From the NCBI RefSeq assembly GCF_036030735.1, contig NZ_CP107928.1, positions 2,046,001-2,110,000 of the forward strand: a stretch of DNA of 64,000 nt, read 5' to 3'. The translations under genes were made by a program, and so were the position numbers. Position 1 is the first letter of the stretch. Each line of letters opens with the position of its first letter. Source of the DNA: Streptomyces sp. NBC_00425. Lineage in GTDB: Bacteria > Actinomycetota > Actinomycetes > Streptomycetales > Streptomycetaceae. Of the stretch, positions 30,195 through 38,225 are shown one piece after another. The notes under the pieces are model-generated. The model saw only the letters and a list, made by a program, of their open reading frames with translations, did not search any database and was not told the origin of the DNA.

Positions 30195-32909
30195 CTACCT
30201 CCTGGTCTGGCCGGGGACCAGGCCGACCTGGGGTGCGCCGAGCCCCTTAAGGGCCTGCTGCGCCTTCTCCACGAGGCCGTCCGCGCCACAGGAGCGGGCC
30301 AGCGTCAGGCCGCGGCCGAGTTCGGCGACCGAGCGGGAGAGGATGCCGTACTCGATCCGCGCGGCGGCGTGTTCGTACTGACAGGGCGACAGTTCCAGGT
30401 AGGTGACCGCCTGCTGGGCGAGCCGTACGGCACGCTGCCCGGTCTCCAGGGCGGCGGCGCAGCGCAGGGCCTCGCCGATCGCGGTGTCGGTGCCGAAGCG
30501 CTCGGCCTGACGGCGGGCCTCGGCGGCGAGCCGGTTCGCCCGTGCCGGGTCCTGCACGGCGAGAGCCCGGGCCAGGTCGACGGCCCAGGGCACCATCACC
30601 GGGTTGAGGTGGCCGCGGGCCGCCGCCGCCTTCTCGGCCTCCTCCAGCTCGTTGACGCCCTCCTGGACCCGGCCGACGGCCAGCAGCAGCCGGCCGCGCA
30701 CCGACCGGGGGTCGGGCAGCACGATCGTCGACGGGTAGGGCGGGGCGAAGCCGTACTGTTCGGCCACCTCCCAGGCCCGGTCGACATGGCCGCGCACCAG
30801 CAGCGTGTCGACGAGGTTGCAGGTCGCCGACCAGTACAGCGGCAGCCCGCGGCCGACGCGTTCGGCGAGGCGCAGGGACTCCGTGAGCGATTCCTCCGCC
30901 TCCTTCAGACGCCCCCTGCGACGCAGCCCGAGACCGACGTAGGCGTGGGCCAGGGCGAGGTGACCGCCGCTCCAGCCGGCCGACACATAGGCGCGCAGGG
31001 CCTCGTTGAAGAGGACGTCGGCGCGGTCGAGCCGGTCGGTGTAGGCGTAGGAGCTGGCCAGCATCATCAGCAGCTCGATGCCCCACTCCTGGTCGGTCCA
31101 GCCGAGCCCGGGGGCGAGGCGGCCGTTGACGAGGGCGCGGTCGCAGAACTCGACGACCTCCTCGGCGTTCTCGCCGTGGGTCATCAGGTCGAACCCGCGC
31201 AGGATCAGCAGGGCGCGCTCGGAGTTGTCCCGGCCGGTGCAGGTCGCCGCGAGGGAGGCGAGCTTCTCGGAGCGGCGGGCGGAGGCCGGGTCACCGGCGT
31301 TCACGCCCTCCCACATGAACTGGACGGCCTGCAGCCGCAGCCGAGCGGGCCCGGGCGCCTGCCGGGCGGCCTCCGCCTCGACCGTGCGGACGGCCTCCCC
31401 CAACTGGTCGTTGTGCAGCAGCGCCTGGGAGAGGCGGTAGACGGCGTCGACCCGCTCGTCGCCGTCGAGGCCCGGCAGGGAGAGCGCCTTGCGCAGGTGC
31501 TCGATGGTCCGGGCCGGTGCGGTGAGCAGGGTGGCGCAGCCCAGTTCGTACAGCACGCGCGCGTGGACCTCGGGCACGGGCGGTTCGCGCAGGGCCCGTT
31601 CCAGACAGCGGCGGGCCGCGTCGGGGGCGCCGACGGCGAGGTGTTCCCGTGCGGCCTCGCGCAGCTGCTCGACGAGTTCCTCGTCGCCCTCCGCGTGCAC
31701 CTGCAGCAGATGCCGGGAGGCGGCCGCGAGGCCCTTCCCCGCGTCGGCGACGACCTGGGCGGCGATGCCGTGCATCGCGGTGCGCAGGCCGCCGGGGATG
31801 GAGTCGTAGACGGCGGAGGCGATCAGCGGGTGGACGAACTCCAGGTCGCCGTCCTCGGCCGGGGCGGCGGCGGGATCGGGCTCGGTGAGGATACGGGCGC
31901 TGCGCAGCAGTTCGGCGCAGCGCGCCGCGTCGTCACGGCCGAGGCCGGCGAGCCGGGCGGCCTGGGCCACGGAGATGTCGGCGCCGAGGATCGCGGCCGC
32001 CATCGCGAACTTGGTGGCGTCGACGCCGAGTTTCTCCAGGCGGTCGACGAGTCCTCCGCCGCGGGCCGCCCGGTTCAGGGCGCGCAGTTCGGTGGCGGAG
32101 GACTCGCTCGGCGTCAACTCGCGGTCGCGGACCTTGGCGAGGAGTTCGACGGTCTCGTACGGGTTGCCGTCGGTGACCGCCCACACCTCGCGGCAGAACG
32201 AGCCCTCGGCGTGGTCGCCGAGGGTGGCCCGGGTCAGGCCGGCGACCGCGGCCGGGGTCAGGGCGCTGAGGCTGGTGACGGCGTGGCCCGCGGCCTCCCC
32301 GACGGCGTCGAGGTGGCGGGCCGCGTCGGCCTTCACGTCGCCGGGCCTGCGGGCCACGACGATCAGGACCGGCAGCTCGTCGAGGCGTTCCACGAAGGCG
32401 GCCAGCCAGCGCAGGGATTCCTGGTCGGCCCAGTGCGCGTCGTCGACGAGGAGCACGAGCGGGTAGTCCCGCCTGGCCAGCCGGGTGACGGCGGCCACGA
32501 GGCCGTCGCACACGCCCTGCGGGTCGGCGTGGCCCTCTCCGGGCTCGACGATGCCGAGAGCGGGACCGGCGATGCCGAACCAGTCGCCGAGGTACTCGCG
32601 GGCCTCCTCCGGGTGCAGGGACATCAGGGCGGGCTGCAGCAGCTGCCGCACCATGTTGAAGGGGACGGACCTCAGTGTCTCGCCGCCGCGGGCCGACCAG
32701 ACGGCGCAGCCGCGGGCCTCGGCGATGCGACGCGTCTCGGCCAGCAGGGCGGTCTTGCCGAATCCGGCCTCGCCGCGGAGCACCAGCAGGTGACCCCTGG
32801 AGGACCGGTCGGCGCAGAGCGTCTCCACCGCCTGCGCGATGGCGGCGACCTCCGCGTCGCGCTCCCACAGGGAAGCCGAGGTGGCCGCCGCCGGCCTGAC
32901 CTCCGTCAT
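30195..32909 (-). CDS. large AAA/LAL-type ATPase with TPR region, no C-terminal LuxR HTH
   Basis: A 904-residue protein built like the N-terminal part of LAL regulators. It starts LWERDAEVAAIAQAVETL, has Walker A GEAGFGKTALLAE near 50 and Walker B YPLVLLVDDAHWADQESL near 155, and then a long helical TPR-like region (450-890). LAL proteins normally end in a LuxR HTH; this one stops at GLGAPQVGLVPGQTRR without it. It may act as a signalling ATPase without DNA binding, or may have lost its HTH; duplicated DNA directly downstream fits a rearranged 3' end. ATG 32909 has GGGGAGG 7 bases upstream. Confidence 0.85.
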   Translation of the reverse strand: MTEVRPAAATSASLWERDAEVAAIAQAVETLCADRSSRGHLLVLRGEAGFGKTALLAETRRIAEARGCAVWSARGGETLRSVPFNMVRQLLQPALMSLHPEEAREYLGDWFGIAGPALGIVEPGEGHADPQGVCDGLVAAVTRLARRDYPLVLLVDDAHWADQESLRWLAAFVERLDELPVLIVVARRPGDVKADAARHLDAVGEAAGHAVTSLSALTPAAVAGLTRATLGDHAEGSFCREVWAVTDGNPYETVELLAKVRDRELTPSESSATELRALNRAARGGGLVDRLEKLGVDATKFAMAAAILGADISVAQAARLAGLGRDDAARCAELLRSARILTEPDPAAAPAEDGDLEFVHPLIASAVYDSIPGGLRTAMHGIAAQVVADAGKGLAAASRHLLQVHAEGDEELVEQLREAAREHLAVGAPDAARRCLERALREPPVPEVHARVLYELGCATLLTAPARTIEHLRKALSLPGLDGDERVDAVYRLSQALLHNDQLGEAVRTVEAEAARQAPGPARLRLQAVQFMWEGVNAGDPASARRSEKLASLAATCTGRDNSERALLILRGFDLMTHGENAEEVVEFCDRALVNGRLAPGLGWTDQEWGIELLMMLASSYAYTDRLDRADVLFNEALRAYVSAGWSGGHLALAHAYVGLGLRRRGRLKEAEESLTESLRLAERVGRGLPLYWSATCNLVDTLLVRGHVDRAWEVAEQYGFAPPYPSTIVLPDPRSVRGRLLLAVGRVQEGVNELEEAEKAAAARGHLNPVMVPWAVDLARALAVQDPARANRLAAEARRQAERFGTDTAIGEALRCAAALETGQRAVRLAQQAVTYLELSPCQYEHAAARIEYGILSRSVAELGRGLTLARSCGADGLVEKAQQALKGLGAPQVGLVPGQTRR

Positions 32910-33196
32910 CCCGCTACCTCCCCAAGTCGCCCGAACGACGTACCGACGTCGAGCGTAGCTCTCCGAGGGCTCGCGCGGAGGGCTGTCCGCGCAGGTCCCG
33001 CCTCGACGGGTGACGGCTCGCGGCGCCGAAGGCCCCGGCGGGCCTGCGGAAGTGCCCCCATGACGTCAACGGCGAGTGACGCGCACCGAATTGACGTCGA
33101 ATTCGCGCCACCCGGGCGGCCTGGCGCCGGGGGCCGGTTCCGACGGAGTGCGCTCCCTCTCATCCGGATCTCACCGACGCCTCATACGGTGGGGGT

Positions 33197-34330
33197 ATGA
33201 CGCAGGTGACTCCTCCCGGTTGGTATCCCGATCCGGGGCAGACGAATGACGGTCCCGCCACCGAACGCTGGTGGGACGGCAAGGCATGGACGGACCAGAC
33301 CCGCGCCGCGGGCTCGGCCGCCGCTTGGGGTCCGCCGGCGCAGACCGCGGCCGACGGCGCGCCCGCGGCCCACCCCGGCGGCGCGGGTCAGCCGGGGTAT
33401 CCGGCGTACCCGGGGGGCCCGGCGTATCCCGGCGGCCCCGCGTACCCCGGAGGTCCCGCATACGCCGGAGGTCCCGCGTACCCCGGCGGCCCCGTGTATC
33501 CCGGCGGCCCCGGGCAGGCCGGCTACCCGGGGTATCCCGCGGCGCCCGCGCCCGGCCGGCGGCGGGGGCTGCGCACGGGCATAGCCGTGGCGGCCGCCGT
33601 CGCCGTCCTCGCCAGCATCGGGGTCGGCGTGTACGCGCTCGCCAAGGACGACGGCTCGGGCGGCGGCGGTGGCACGGCCCAGGGACCGGGCGGGCAGGGC
33701 GGTCCCGGCGGCCCGGGCGGCGGCGGTCAGGGCGGGTCGGGCGGGTCCGGCGGGTCCGGCGGGGAGTCGCCCTCGCCGCGGGGCTCCGAGCCGCCGACGA
33801 TCAAGAGCGGTTCGGTGACCGACGCGCTCAACGGGATCAGCATCCCCATCCCGAAGGGCTGGGCGGGCCAGGAGCTCAACGTGGGCGTCCAGGTCGTCTC
33901 CGGCGCCTCCTACAAGTGCCCGGGCGACACCACCAAGACCTGCACCAAGGGGGGCGTGTACTCGTCGCCCGCCGAGGTGCTGGGGAGCAAGGGCGGCACG
34001 GCCGAGGAGGTCGCGAAGGCGGACATCGCGGCCAACGCCGAGCAGTCGTACGGCGGGACGACGTACGGCGCGATCACCTCGCACCAGGTGCTCGCCTCGA
34101 AGGCGGTGACGGTGGCCGGGCAGAAGGGCTATCTGGTGCGCTGGAAGGCGGTGACGAGCAAGGGCGCGGACGGCTATGTCGAGTCGCTGGCGTTCCCGGC
34201 GCCCGCGGACGCCAAGCGCATGGTGGTGCTCCGCTTCGGTCTCGACACCGATCAGGACGTGTCGGTCATCGACACGATCACCGCGAGCGTCAAGGTGTCG
34301 ACGGGCGGCGGCAGCGGACAGGACGTCTGA
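33197..34330 (+). CDS. DUF2510 membrane-anchored protein with Gly/Pro repeats
   Basis: A 377-residue protein. Residues 1-35 are a DUF2510 module (PGWYPDPGQTNDG, then ERWWDGKAWTDQTR). Residues ~55-115 are a low-complexity run of YPGGPA/V repeats. One membrane segment follows at ~128-150 (IAVAAAVAVLASIGVGVYAL). A Gly/Ser-rich linker then leads to an extracellular domain (~205-365) starting NGISIPIPKGWAGQ, with two Cys. The topology is cytoplasmic N-terminus, extracellular C-terminus. DUF2510 is common on actinobacterial membrane proteins, with unknown function. It is a single gene ending in a strong terminator. Confidence 0.88.
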   Translation: MTQVTPPGWYPDPGQTNDGPATERWWDGKAWTDQTRAAGSAAAWGPPAQTAADGAPAAHPGGAGQPGYPAYPGGPAYPGGPAYPGGPAYAGGPAYPGGPVYPGGPGQAGYPGYPAAPAPGRRRGLRTGIAVAAAVAVLASIGVGVYALAKDDGSGGGGGTAQGPGGQGGPGGPGGGGQGGSGGSGGSGGESPSPRGSEPPTIKSGSVTDALNGISIPIPKGWAGQELNVGVQVVSGASYKCPGDTTKTCTKGGVYSSPAEVLGSKGGTAEEVAKADIAANAEQSYGGTTYGAITSHQVLASKAVTVAGQKGYLVRWKAVTSKGADGYVESLAFPAPADAKRMVVLRFGLDTDQDVSVIDTITASVKVSTGGGSGQDV

Positions 34331-34358
34331 CCGCCGGAGCCGGCCCGCGGGACACGAT

Positions 34359-34405
34359 CGGCCGGGTGGGACCCCCTGTACTCACAGGGGGGTCCCACCC
34401 GGCCG
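34359..34405. terminator. strong bidirectional hairpin
   Basis: A 21-bp stem with one bulge: CGGCCGGGTGGGACC (34359 on) pairs with GGTCCCACCCGGCCG, capped by loop ACTC. It separates the convergent DUF2510 and TetR genes. Confidence 0.85.
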
Positions 34406-34461
34406 GGGGGTGCGCGCCGCCCCCGTCCCCACGGTGCGGCGCGATACAGGCTGCCGTCCAG

Positions 34462-35157
34462 TCATCCCGTGGACGGCGGCCTGGGTCCTTCGGGTCCCGG
34501 AGCGGCCCCCGAGCGGCCCCCCGGCAGGCCGCCGCCGGAGCGCGGGACGAGTCCGAGGGCCGGCAGCACCGCGGCCTCCACGAAACGCAGCAGGTACTCC
34601 TGGTCCGCGTACTCCCCGTCGACGACCGGGCGGGCGCGGATCACCCCGAACATCTGCGCGGGGACGTACTCCAGCGCCGGGTGGTCACCGGCGATCTCGC
34701 CGCGTTCCACCCCGCGCCGCAGGATCTCCCGGAGGGCGTCGATCTCCGGGGCGACGATCGCCTCGCGCAGCGCGCGGGCGAGCTCCTGGTCGCCGGTGAC
34801 CGCGTGGCCGAGGGCCTGCATCAGCTCGGTGTCATGGGTGGACCAGCGGCCCGCGGCCTCCGCGGCCTCGCGCAGGTCCCCGGCGAGCGAGCCGGTGTCG
34901 ATGCCGGTCAACCGGGCCTGCCGGCGGGAGCGCAGGGCGGCGACGACGAACTGCGGCTTGGTCCTCCACTGCCGGTAGAGCGTCGACTTGCTGCAGCGGG
35001 TGCTCGCCGCGACGCCCTCCATGGTGACGGCTTCGTAGCCGCATTCACGGACCTGGTCGAGGACGGCGTCGAAGAACTCCTGTTCCCGCTCGGGCGTGAT
35101 CTTCGAGCGGCGCGTGGCGGCGGCCGACTCCGGTCCGTCCGCGGCCTGCGACGTCAT
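34462..35157 (-). CDS. TetR-family transcriptional regulator
   Basis: A 231-residue repressor. The HTH region reads QVRECGYEAVTMEGVAAST, then CSKSTLYRQWRTKPQFVVAA, a typical TetR recognition helix. The rest is a helical ligand and dimer domain with a disordered Gly/Pro-rich tail. ATG 35157 has AGGGGGAGAG upstream. It is divergent from the PAP2-DMT operon, and the intergenic DNA carries a 50-bp near-perfect inverted repeat plus extra GTATCGGTAC units, so it very likely controls itself and that operon. The ligand is unknown. Confidence 0.92.
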   Translation of the reverse strand: MTSQAADGPESAAATRRSKITPEREQEFFDAVLDQVRECGYEAVTMEGVAASTRCSKSTLYRQWRTKPQFVVAALRSRRQARLTGIDTGSLAGDLREAAEAAGRWSTHDTELMQALGHAVTGDQELARALREAIVAPEIDALREILRRGVERGEIAGDHPALEYVPAQMFGVIRARPVVDGEYADQEYLLRFVEAAVLPALGLVPRSGGGLPGGRSGAAPGPEGPRPPSTG

Positions 35158-35254
35158 CTGCTCTCCCCCTCGTTTCTCTTCCGCCGGGCGTGCCCGTCCG
35201 AAGGCGGTGCGGGCCTCCGGTCGGGCCCAGGTCTCCAGTGTGGCGCACATCAAT

Positions 35255-35304
35255 CGATACGCCAGTGTACCGGTACGCGTCCGTATCGGTACACTGGCGT
35301 ATCG
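35255..35304. promoter_or_regulatory. 50-bp near-perfect inverted repeat, TetR operator cluster
   Basis: 23-base arms at 35255-35277 and 35282-35304 pair with one mismatch around CGTC. CGTATCGGTAC occurs twice, 16 bases apart, and related CGTATCGAT follows at about 35314. Two or more TetR dimers could bind between the divergent TetR and PAP2 genes. Confidence 0.8.
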
Positions 35305-35390
35305 GTACGACATCGTATCGATGGTGCATGCACGAGCCACCGCCCGGCAGCACCACCTCACACGCACCACGTCAGCGAAGGGGCCGGGGG

Positions 35391-36197
35391 ATGAATGCCC
35401 GCACCGAGCCTGCAGAAGCGGAGCCGGTCACACCGGCGAGGCCGCCCGTAGTCCGAGAGCTCCTGCTCGTCGCAGGTCTCTTCGCCGTGTACAAACTCGG
35501 CCGGCAACTGGCCGCGGGCCACACCGGCGAGGCCTTCCGCGACGCCCGGGACGTCTGGCACGCCGAGCGGTGGCTGCACCTGCCCGGCGAGGGCGCGGTG
35601 CAGTCCCTGCTGCTGCGCGGCGACGGCCTGGCCGAAGCCGCGAACGCCTACTACGCGACCGTGCACTTCCCGGCCACCCTGGCCTTCCTGGTCTGGCTGT
35701 ACCTGCGGCGTCCGGCGCACTACACCTGGGCGCGGCGGGTGCTGGCCGCGGTGACCGCCGCCGCCCTGGTGCTGCATCTGACGTTCCCGCTCGCCCCGCC
35801 GCGGATGCTGGCGGCGACGGGCCTGGTGGACACCGCGCGCGTGTACGGTCCGTCGGTGTACGGGCCGCCGCAGAGCGACCATCTGTCGAACCAGTTCGCG
35901 GCGATGCCCTCGCTCCACTTCGGCTGGGCGCTGATGGTGGCGATCGGTCTGATCGTCGCCACCCGGTCACGGTGGCGGTGGCTGTGGCTGCTGCACCCGC
36001 TGCTCACCCTGCTGGTGATCGTGGGCACGGCGAACCACTACTGGCTCGACGCGATCGCCGCGGCCGCCCTGCTCGGTGCGGCGCTGGCGCTGATCCCCGT
36101 GCCCCGGCGCACGCCCGGAACGGCCACCGAGGCCGGGCCCGGCACGCGCGCCCACGTCCCGGCCGAGCAGCCGGTCCTGGCAGGAGCGGGCCGATGA
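35391..36197 (+). CDS. PAP2-superfamily membrane phosphatase/transferase
   Basis: A 268-residue polytopic protein with about five or six membrane segments (such as ELLLVAGLFAVYKL, LAAVTAAALVLHLTFPLAP and WLLHPLLTLLVIVGTANHY). The PAP2 signature is split into AMPSLHFGWALM near residue 170 and VGTANHYWLDAIAAAALLG near 210, which hold the catalytic His residues. Such proteins act on lipid phosphates or transfer phosphoinositol-type head groups. ATG 35391 has AAGGGGCCGGGGG before it. It overlaps the next gene by four bases (ATGA) and is probably controlled by the divergent TetR. Confidence 0.9.
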   Translation: MNARTEPAEAEPVTPARPPVVRELLLVAGLFAVYKLGRQLAAGHTGEAFRDARDVWHAERWLHLPGEGAVQSLLLRGDGLAEAANAYYATVHFPATLAFLVWLYLRRPAHYTWARRVLAAVTAAALVLHLTFPLAPPRMLAATGLVDTARVYGPSVYGPPQSDHLSNQFAAMPSLHFGWALMVAIGLIVATRSRWRWLWLLHPLLTLLVIVGTANHYWLDAIAAAALLGAALALIPVPRRTPGTATEAGPGTRAHVPAEQPVLAGAGR

Positions 36198-37141
36198 ACG
36201 CCACCCTGGTCGCCGTCGTCCTCTCCCTGTTCTCGGCCGTCGCGTACGCGGCCGCCGCGGTCGCCCAGGAGCGGCTCGCCTCCCGGCATCCCGGTTCGGG
36301 CCTGGCCGGCCTGCTCGGCAACGGGGCCTGGTGGTGCTCGGTGGGGCTGAACGCCGCCGCCGCGCTGCTGCACGTCGTGGCCCTGAAGTACGGCCCGCTC
36401 ACCGTGGTGCAGCCGCTCGGCGCGCTCACCCTGGTGGCGGCGGTGCCGATGGGCGCACGGGTCGCGGGACGCCGGGTCGACGCCGCCGAGTGGCGCGGCA
36501 CCGCCCTCACCCTGGCCGGCCTGGCCGCGATCCTGGTCACCGCCTCGGGGCCGGCCCCCGAGGAGGTCCTGAGCGGGCCGGAGGCGGTGGCCGTGGCGGG
36601 GGCGACGGCCGCGCTGATCGGGCTGCTGGCCCGGCGCGGCGCCCGTCCGGGGCTGCGGCACGCGAGCGCGTCCGGCTTCGCCTCGGGCGTCGCCTCGGCG
36701 CTCACCCAGACGGTGACGGTGGCCGCGACGGACCGGTCGGGCTCGCTGCTGAGCATGCAGGTGATCGGGGTGGCGCTCCTGGTCGCGGCCTTCGCGACGG
36801 GCGGACTGCTGCTGTCGCAGACGGCCTACCGGGACGGTCTCGGCGCCCCGCTGGCGATGGTGACGCTGGCCAACCCGGTGGCCGCCGCGGTGATCGGCCT
36901 CGCGCTCCTCGGCGAACGGCTCCAGGGCGGGCCCGCGGGGATGCTCCTCGCCCTGGCGGGAGCCGGGCTCGCGGGGCGGGGCGTGGTGCTGCTGTCGCGG
37001 GCCGCGCCGCACCCGGCGGCCGTCGCGGACGAGGAGCACCCGGTGGCGGCGGTGCTGGCCCTGAGGCCGGAGACGGCGTCCGCCGAACCGGCGCTGCTGC
37101 CCCGGCCGACGACCGGCCCGGAGCACCTCACCCCGCTGTAG
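36194..37141 (+). CDS. DMT-superfamily (EamA-like) membrane transporter
   Basis: A 315-residue protein with about nine or ten hydrophobic segments in two repeats. It starts TLVAVVLSLFSAVAYAAAAV, includes LKYGPLTVVQPLGALTLVAA near residue 65, and the second half repeats the pattern with LGAPLAMVTLANPVAAAVIG and GLALLGERL. This is the layout of drug/metabolite transporters, some of which move lipids or small solutes. It is translationally coupled to the PAP2 gene. The 40-residue C-terminal tail is cytoplasmic and disordered. The substrate is unknown. Confidence 0.85.
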   Translation: MNATLVAVVLSLFSAVAYAAAAVAQERLASRHPGSGLAGLLGNGAWWCSVGLNAAAALLHVVALKYGPLTVVQPLGALTLVAAVPMGARVAGRRVDAAEWRGTALTLAGLAAILVTASGPAPEEVLSGPEAVAVAGATAALIGLLARRGARPGLRHASASGFASGVASALTQTVTVAATDRSGSLLSMQVIGVALLVAAFATGGLLLSQTAYRDGLGAPLAMVTLANPVAAAVIGLALLGERLQGGPAGMLLALAGAGLAGRGVVLLSRAAPHPAAVADEEHPVAAVLALRPETASAEPALLPRPTTGPEHLTPL

Positions 37142-37166
37142 TTCCGGAACGGATGGCGCCTTCCCT

Positions 37167-37305
37167 GAGGGCGCCACCCGTGCGCGGAGGGCGCCACCCG
37201 TGCGCGGAGGGCGCCACCCGTGCGCGGAGGGCGCCACCCGTGCGCGGAGGGCGCCACCCGTGCGGGAGGGCGCCACCCGCCCGAGGGCGCCACCCGCGGG
37301 AGGGC
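37167..37305. repeat. 20-bp tandem repeat array at convergent gene ends
   Basis: GAGGGCGCCACCCGTGCGCG is repeated exactly four times (37167, 37187, 37207, 37227). Shortened 19-, 17- and 17-base units follow at 37247, 37266 and 37283, and a last partial unit at 37300 reaches the stop codon of the scramblase-like gene. Each unit contains palindromic GGCGCC. The array could act as a bidirectional terminator and is likely variable between strains. Confidence 0.9.
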
Positions 37306-37306
37306 G

Positions 37307-38125
37307 TCAGCCCAGACCGCGCGCGTCCTGCTTGAGCGCGGTGTCCACGGTCAGGGCGGTGGCCACGACGAGGCTCAACAGCGGCTCGGGCAGCTGGTAG
37401 TGGATCTGCAGGACGTAGTTGTCCGCGGTGGTGAACATCGTCTTGGCGAGGCCTTCCCAGGTCTTGGTGATCCGGGCGACCTCGTTGTCCGCGTGGTCGA
37501 CGATCGCGAAGTTCCAGGCCCGCCAGTTCTCCGCCTTGATGGCGCCGACCTGGCGGCCGTCCGCCTTGATCGCGAAGTTGATCTTCCCGAAGACGTTCTG
37601 CTGGACGATCTCGCCGACCGGCTGTCCGTCGGGGCGGGTCACGATCACCCGCGACTTGAAGATCTTCGCCGGGCGGGTCAGCAGCAGCACCGGCCGCCCG
37701 TGGGCGTCGCGGATCTCCAGTCGCTGCGTCAGGTACTGGTCGATGCTGGCGAGGAAGCGCACGATCTTGCGCAGCGTGCTCTGGCCGACCTGGACCACCG
37801 AGCCGAGCTGGTTGCCCTGCTGGTCCATCACCTTGTACTCGTTGGTGAGCTCGATCAGCTTCGCCTTCTGGTTCACCACCAGCACCGGCTCGCTGAACAG
37901 GGAGCCGCCGCCGGGGCCGCTCGGCGTGACCCCGGCCTGCTGCTGCACCTGGCGCTGGACCCGGGCGTCGGGCCCCGCCTGCTGCGGTATCTGCGGGGCG
38001 GGGCCGCCCTTGCCGTCGGCATGGGTCTGCTCGGTCCACTGGGCGCCGTCCCAGTAACGCAGGGTCTGGGCCGCGCCGTGCGGATCGGGATACCAGCCTG
38101 CAGGTGTGTTCGAATGCGTGGTCAC
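37307..38125 (-). CDS. DUF2510 + phospholipid scramblase-related protein
   Basis: A 272-residue protein. The N-terminal DUF2510 module reads PAGWYPDPHGAAQTLRYW, then DGAQWTEQTH. A Pro/Gln-rich linker runs to ~75. The rest is a twelve-strand LURP/scramblase-like barrel: EPVLVVNQKAKLIELTNEYK, then DQYLTQRLEIRDAHGRPVLL, NVFGKINFAIKADGRQVG and ADNEVARITKTWEG. A hydrophobic end (LLSLVVATALTVDTAL) resembles the C-terminal helix of scramblases. Real lipid scrambling in bacteria is unproven. It converges on the DMT gene across the repeat array. Confidence 0.88.
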   Translation of the reverse strand: MTTHSNTPAGWYPDPHGAAQTLRYWDGAQWTEQTHADGKGGPAPQIPQQAGPDARVQRQVQQQAGVTPSGPGGGSLFSEPVLVVNQKAKLIELTNEYKVMDQQGNQLGSVVQVGQSTLRKIVRFLASIDQYLTQRLEIRDAHGRPVLLLTRPAKIFKSRVIVTRPDGQPVGEIVQQNVFGKINFAIKADGRQVGAIKAENWRAWNFAIVDHADNEVARITKTWEGLAKTMFTTADNYVLQIHYQLPEPLLSLVVATALTVDTALKQDARGLG

Positions 38126-38225
38126 CGGGGCACACTATCCCGAGCCCACCGGGACCTGACCAGTCCCCGCGATGCGGTCTTCATCGCGCATTCACCGCAC
38201 CCGCGGCCCGCGCCCCCGGCCGCGT

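Noticed and set aside
33180..33199. Leaderless promoter at the DUF2510 gene (TACGGT near ATG)
   Set aside because: No -35 box at the right distance; the GGTGGGGG before ATG is a better explanation as ribosome site.
29787..33200. Very long plus-strand frame opposite the ATPase gene
   Set aside because: It is an antisense shadow of the 904-residue protein, with low-complexity Gly/Arg/Val-rich translation and no family motifs.
37167..37305. Possible CRISPR array
   Set aside because: Repeats are directly adjacent with no unique spacers, and no cas genes are present; it is a tandem repeat.
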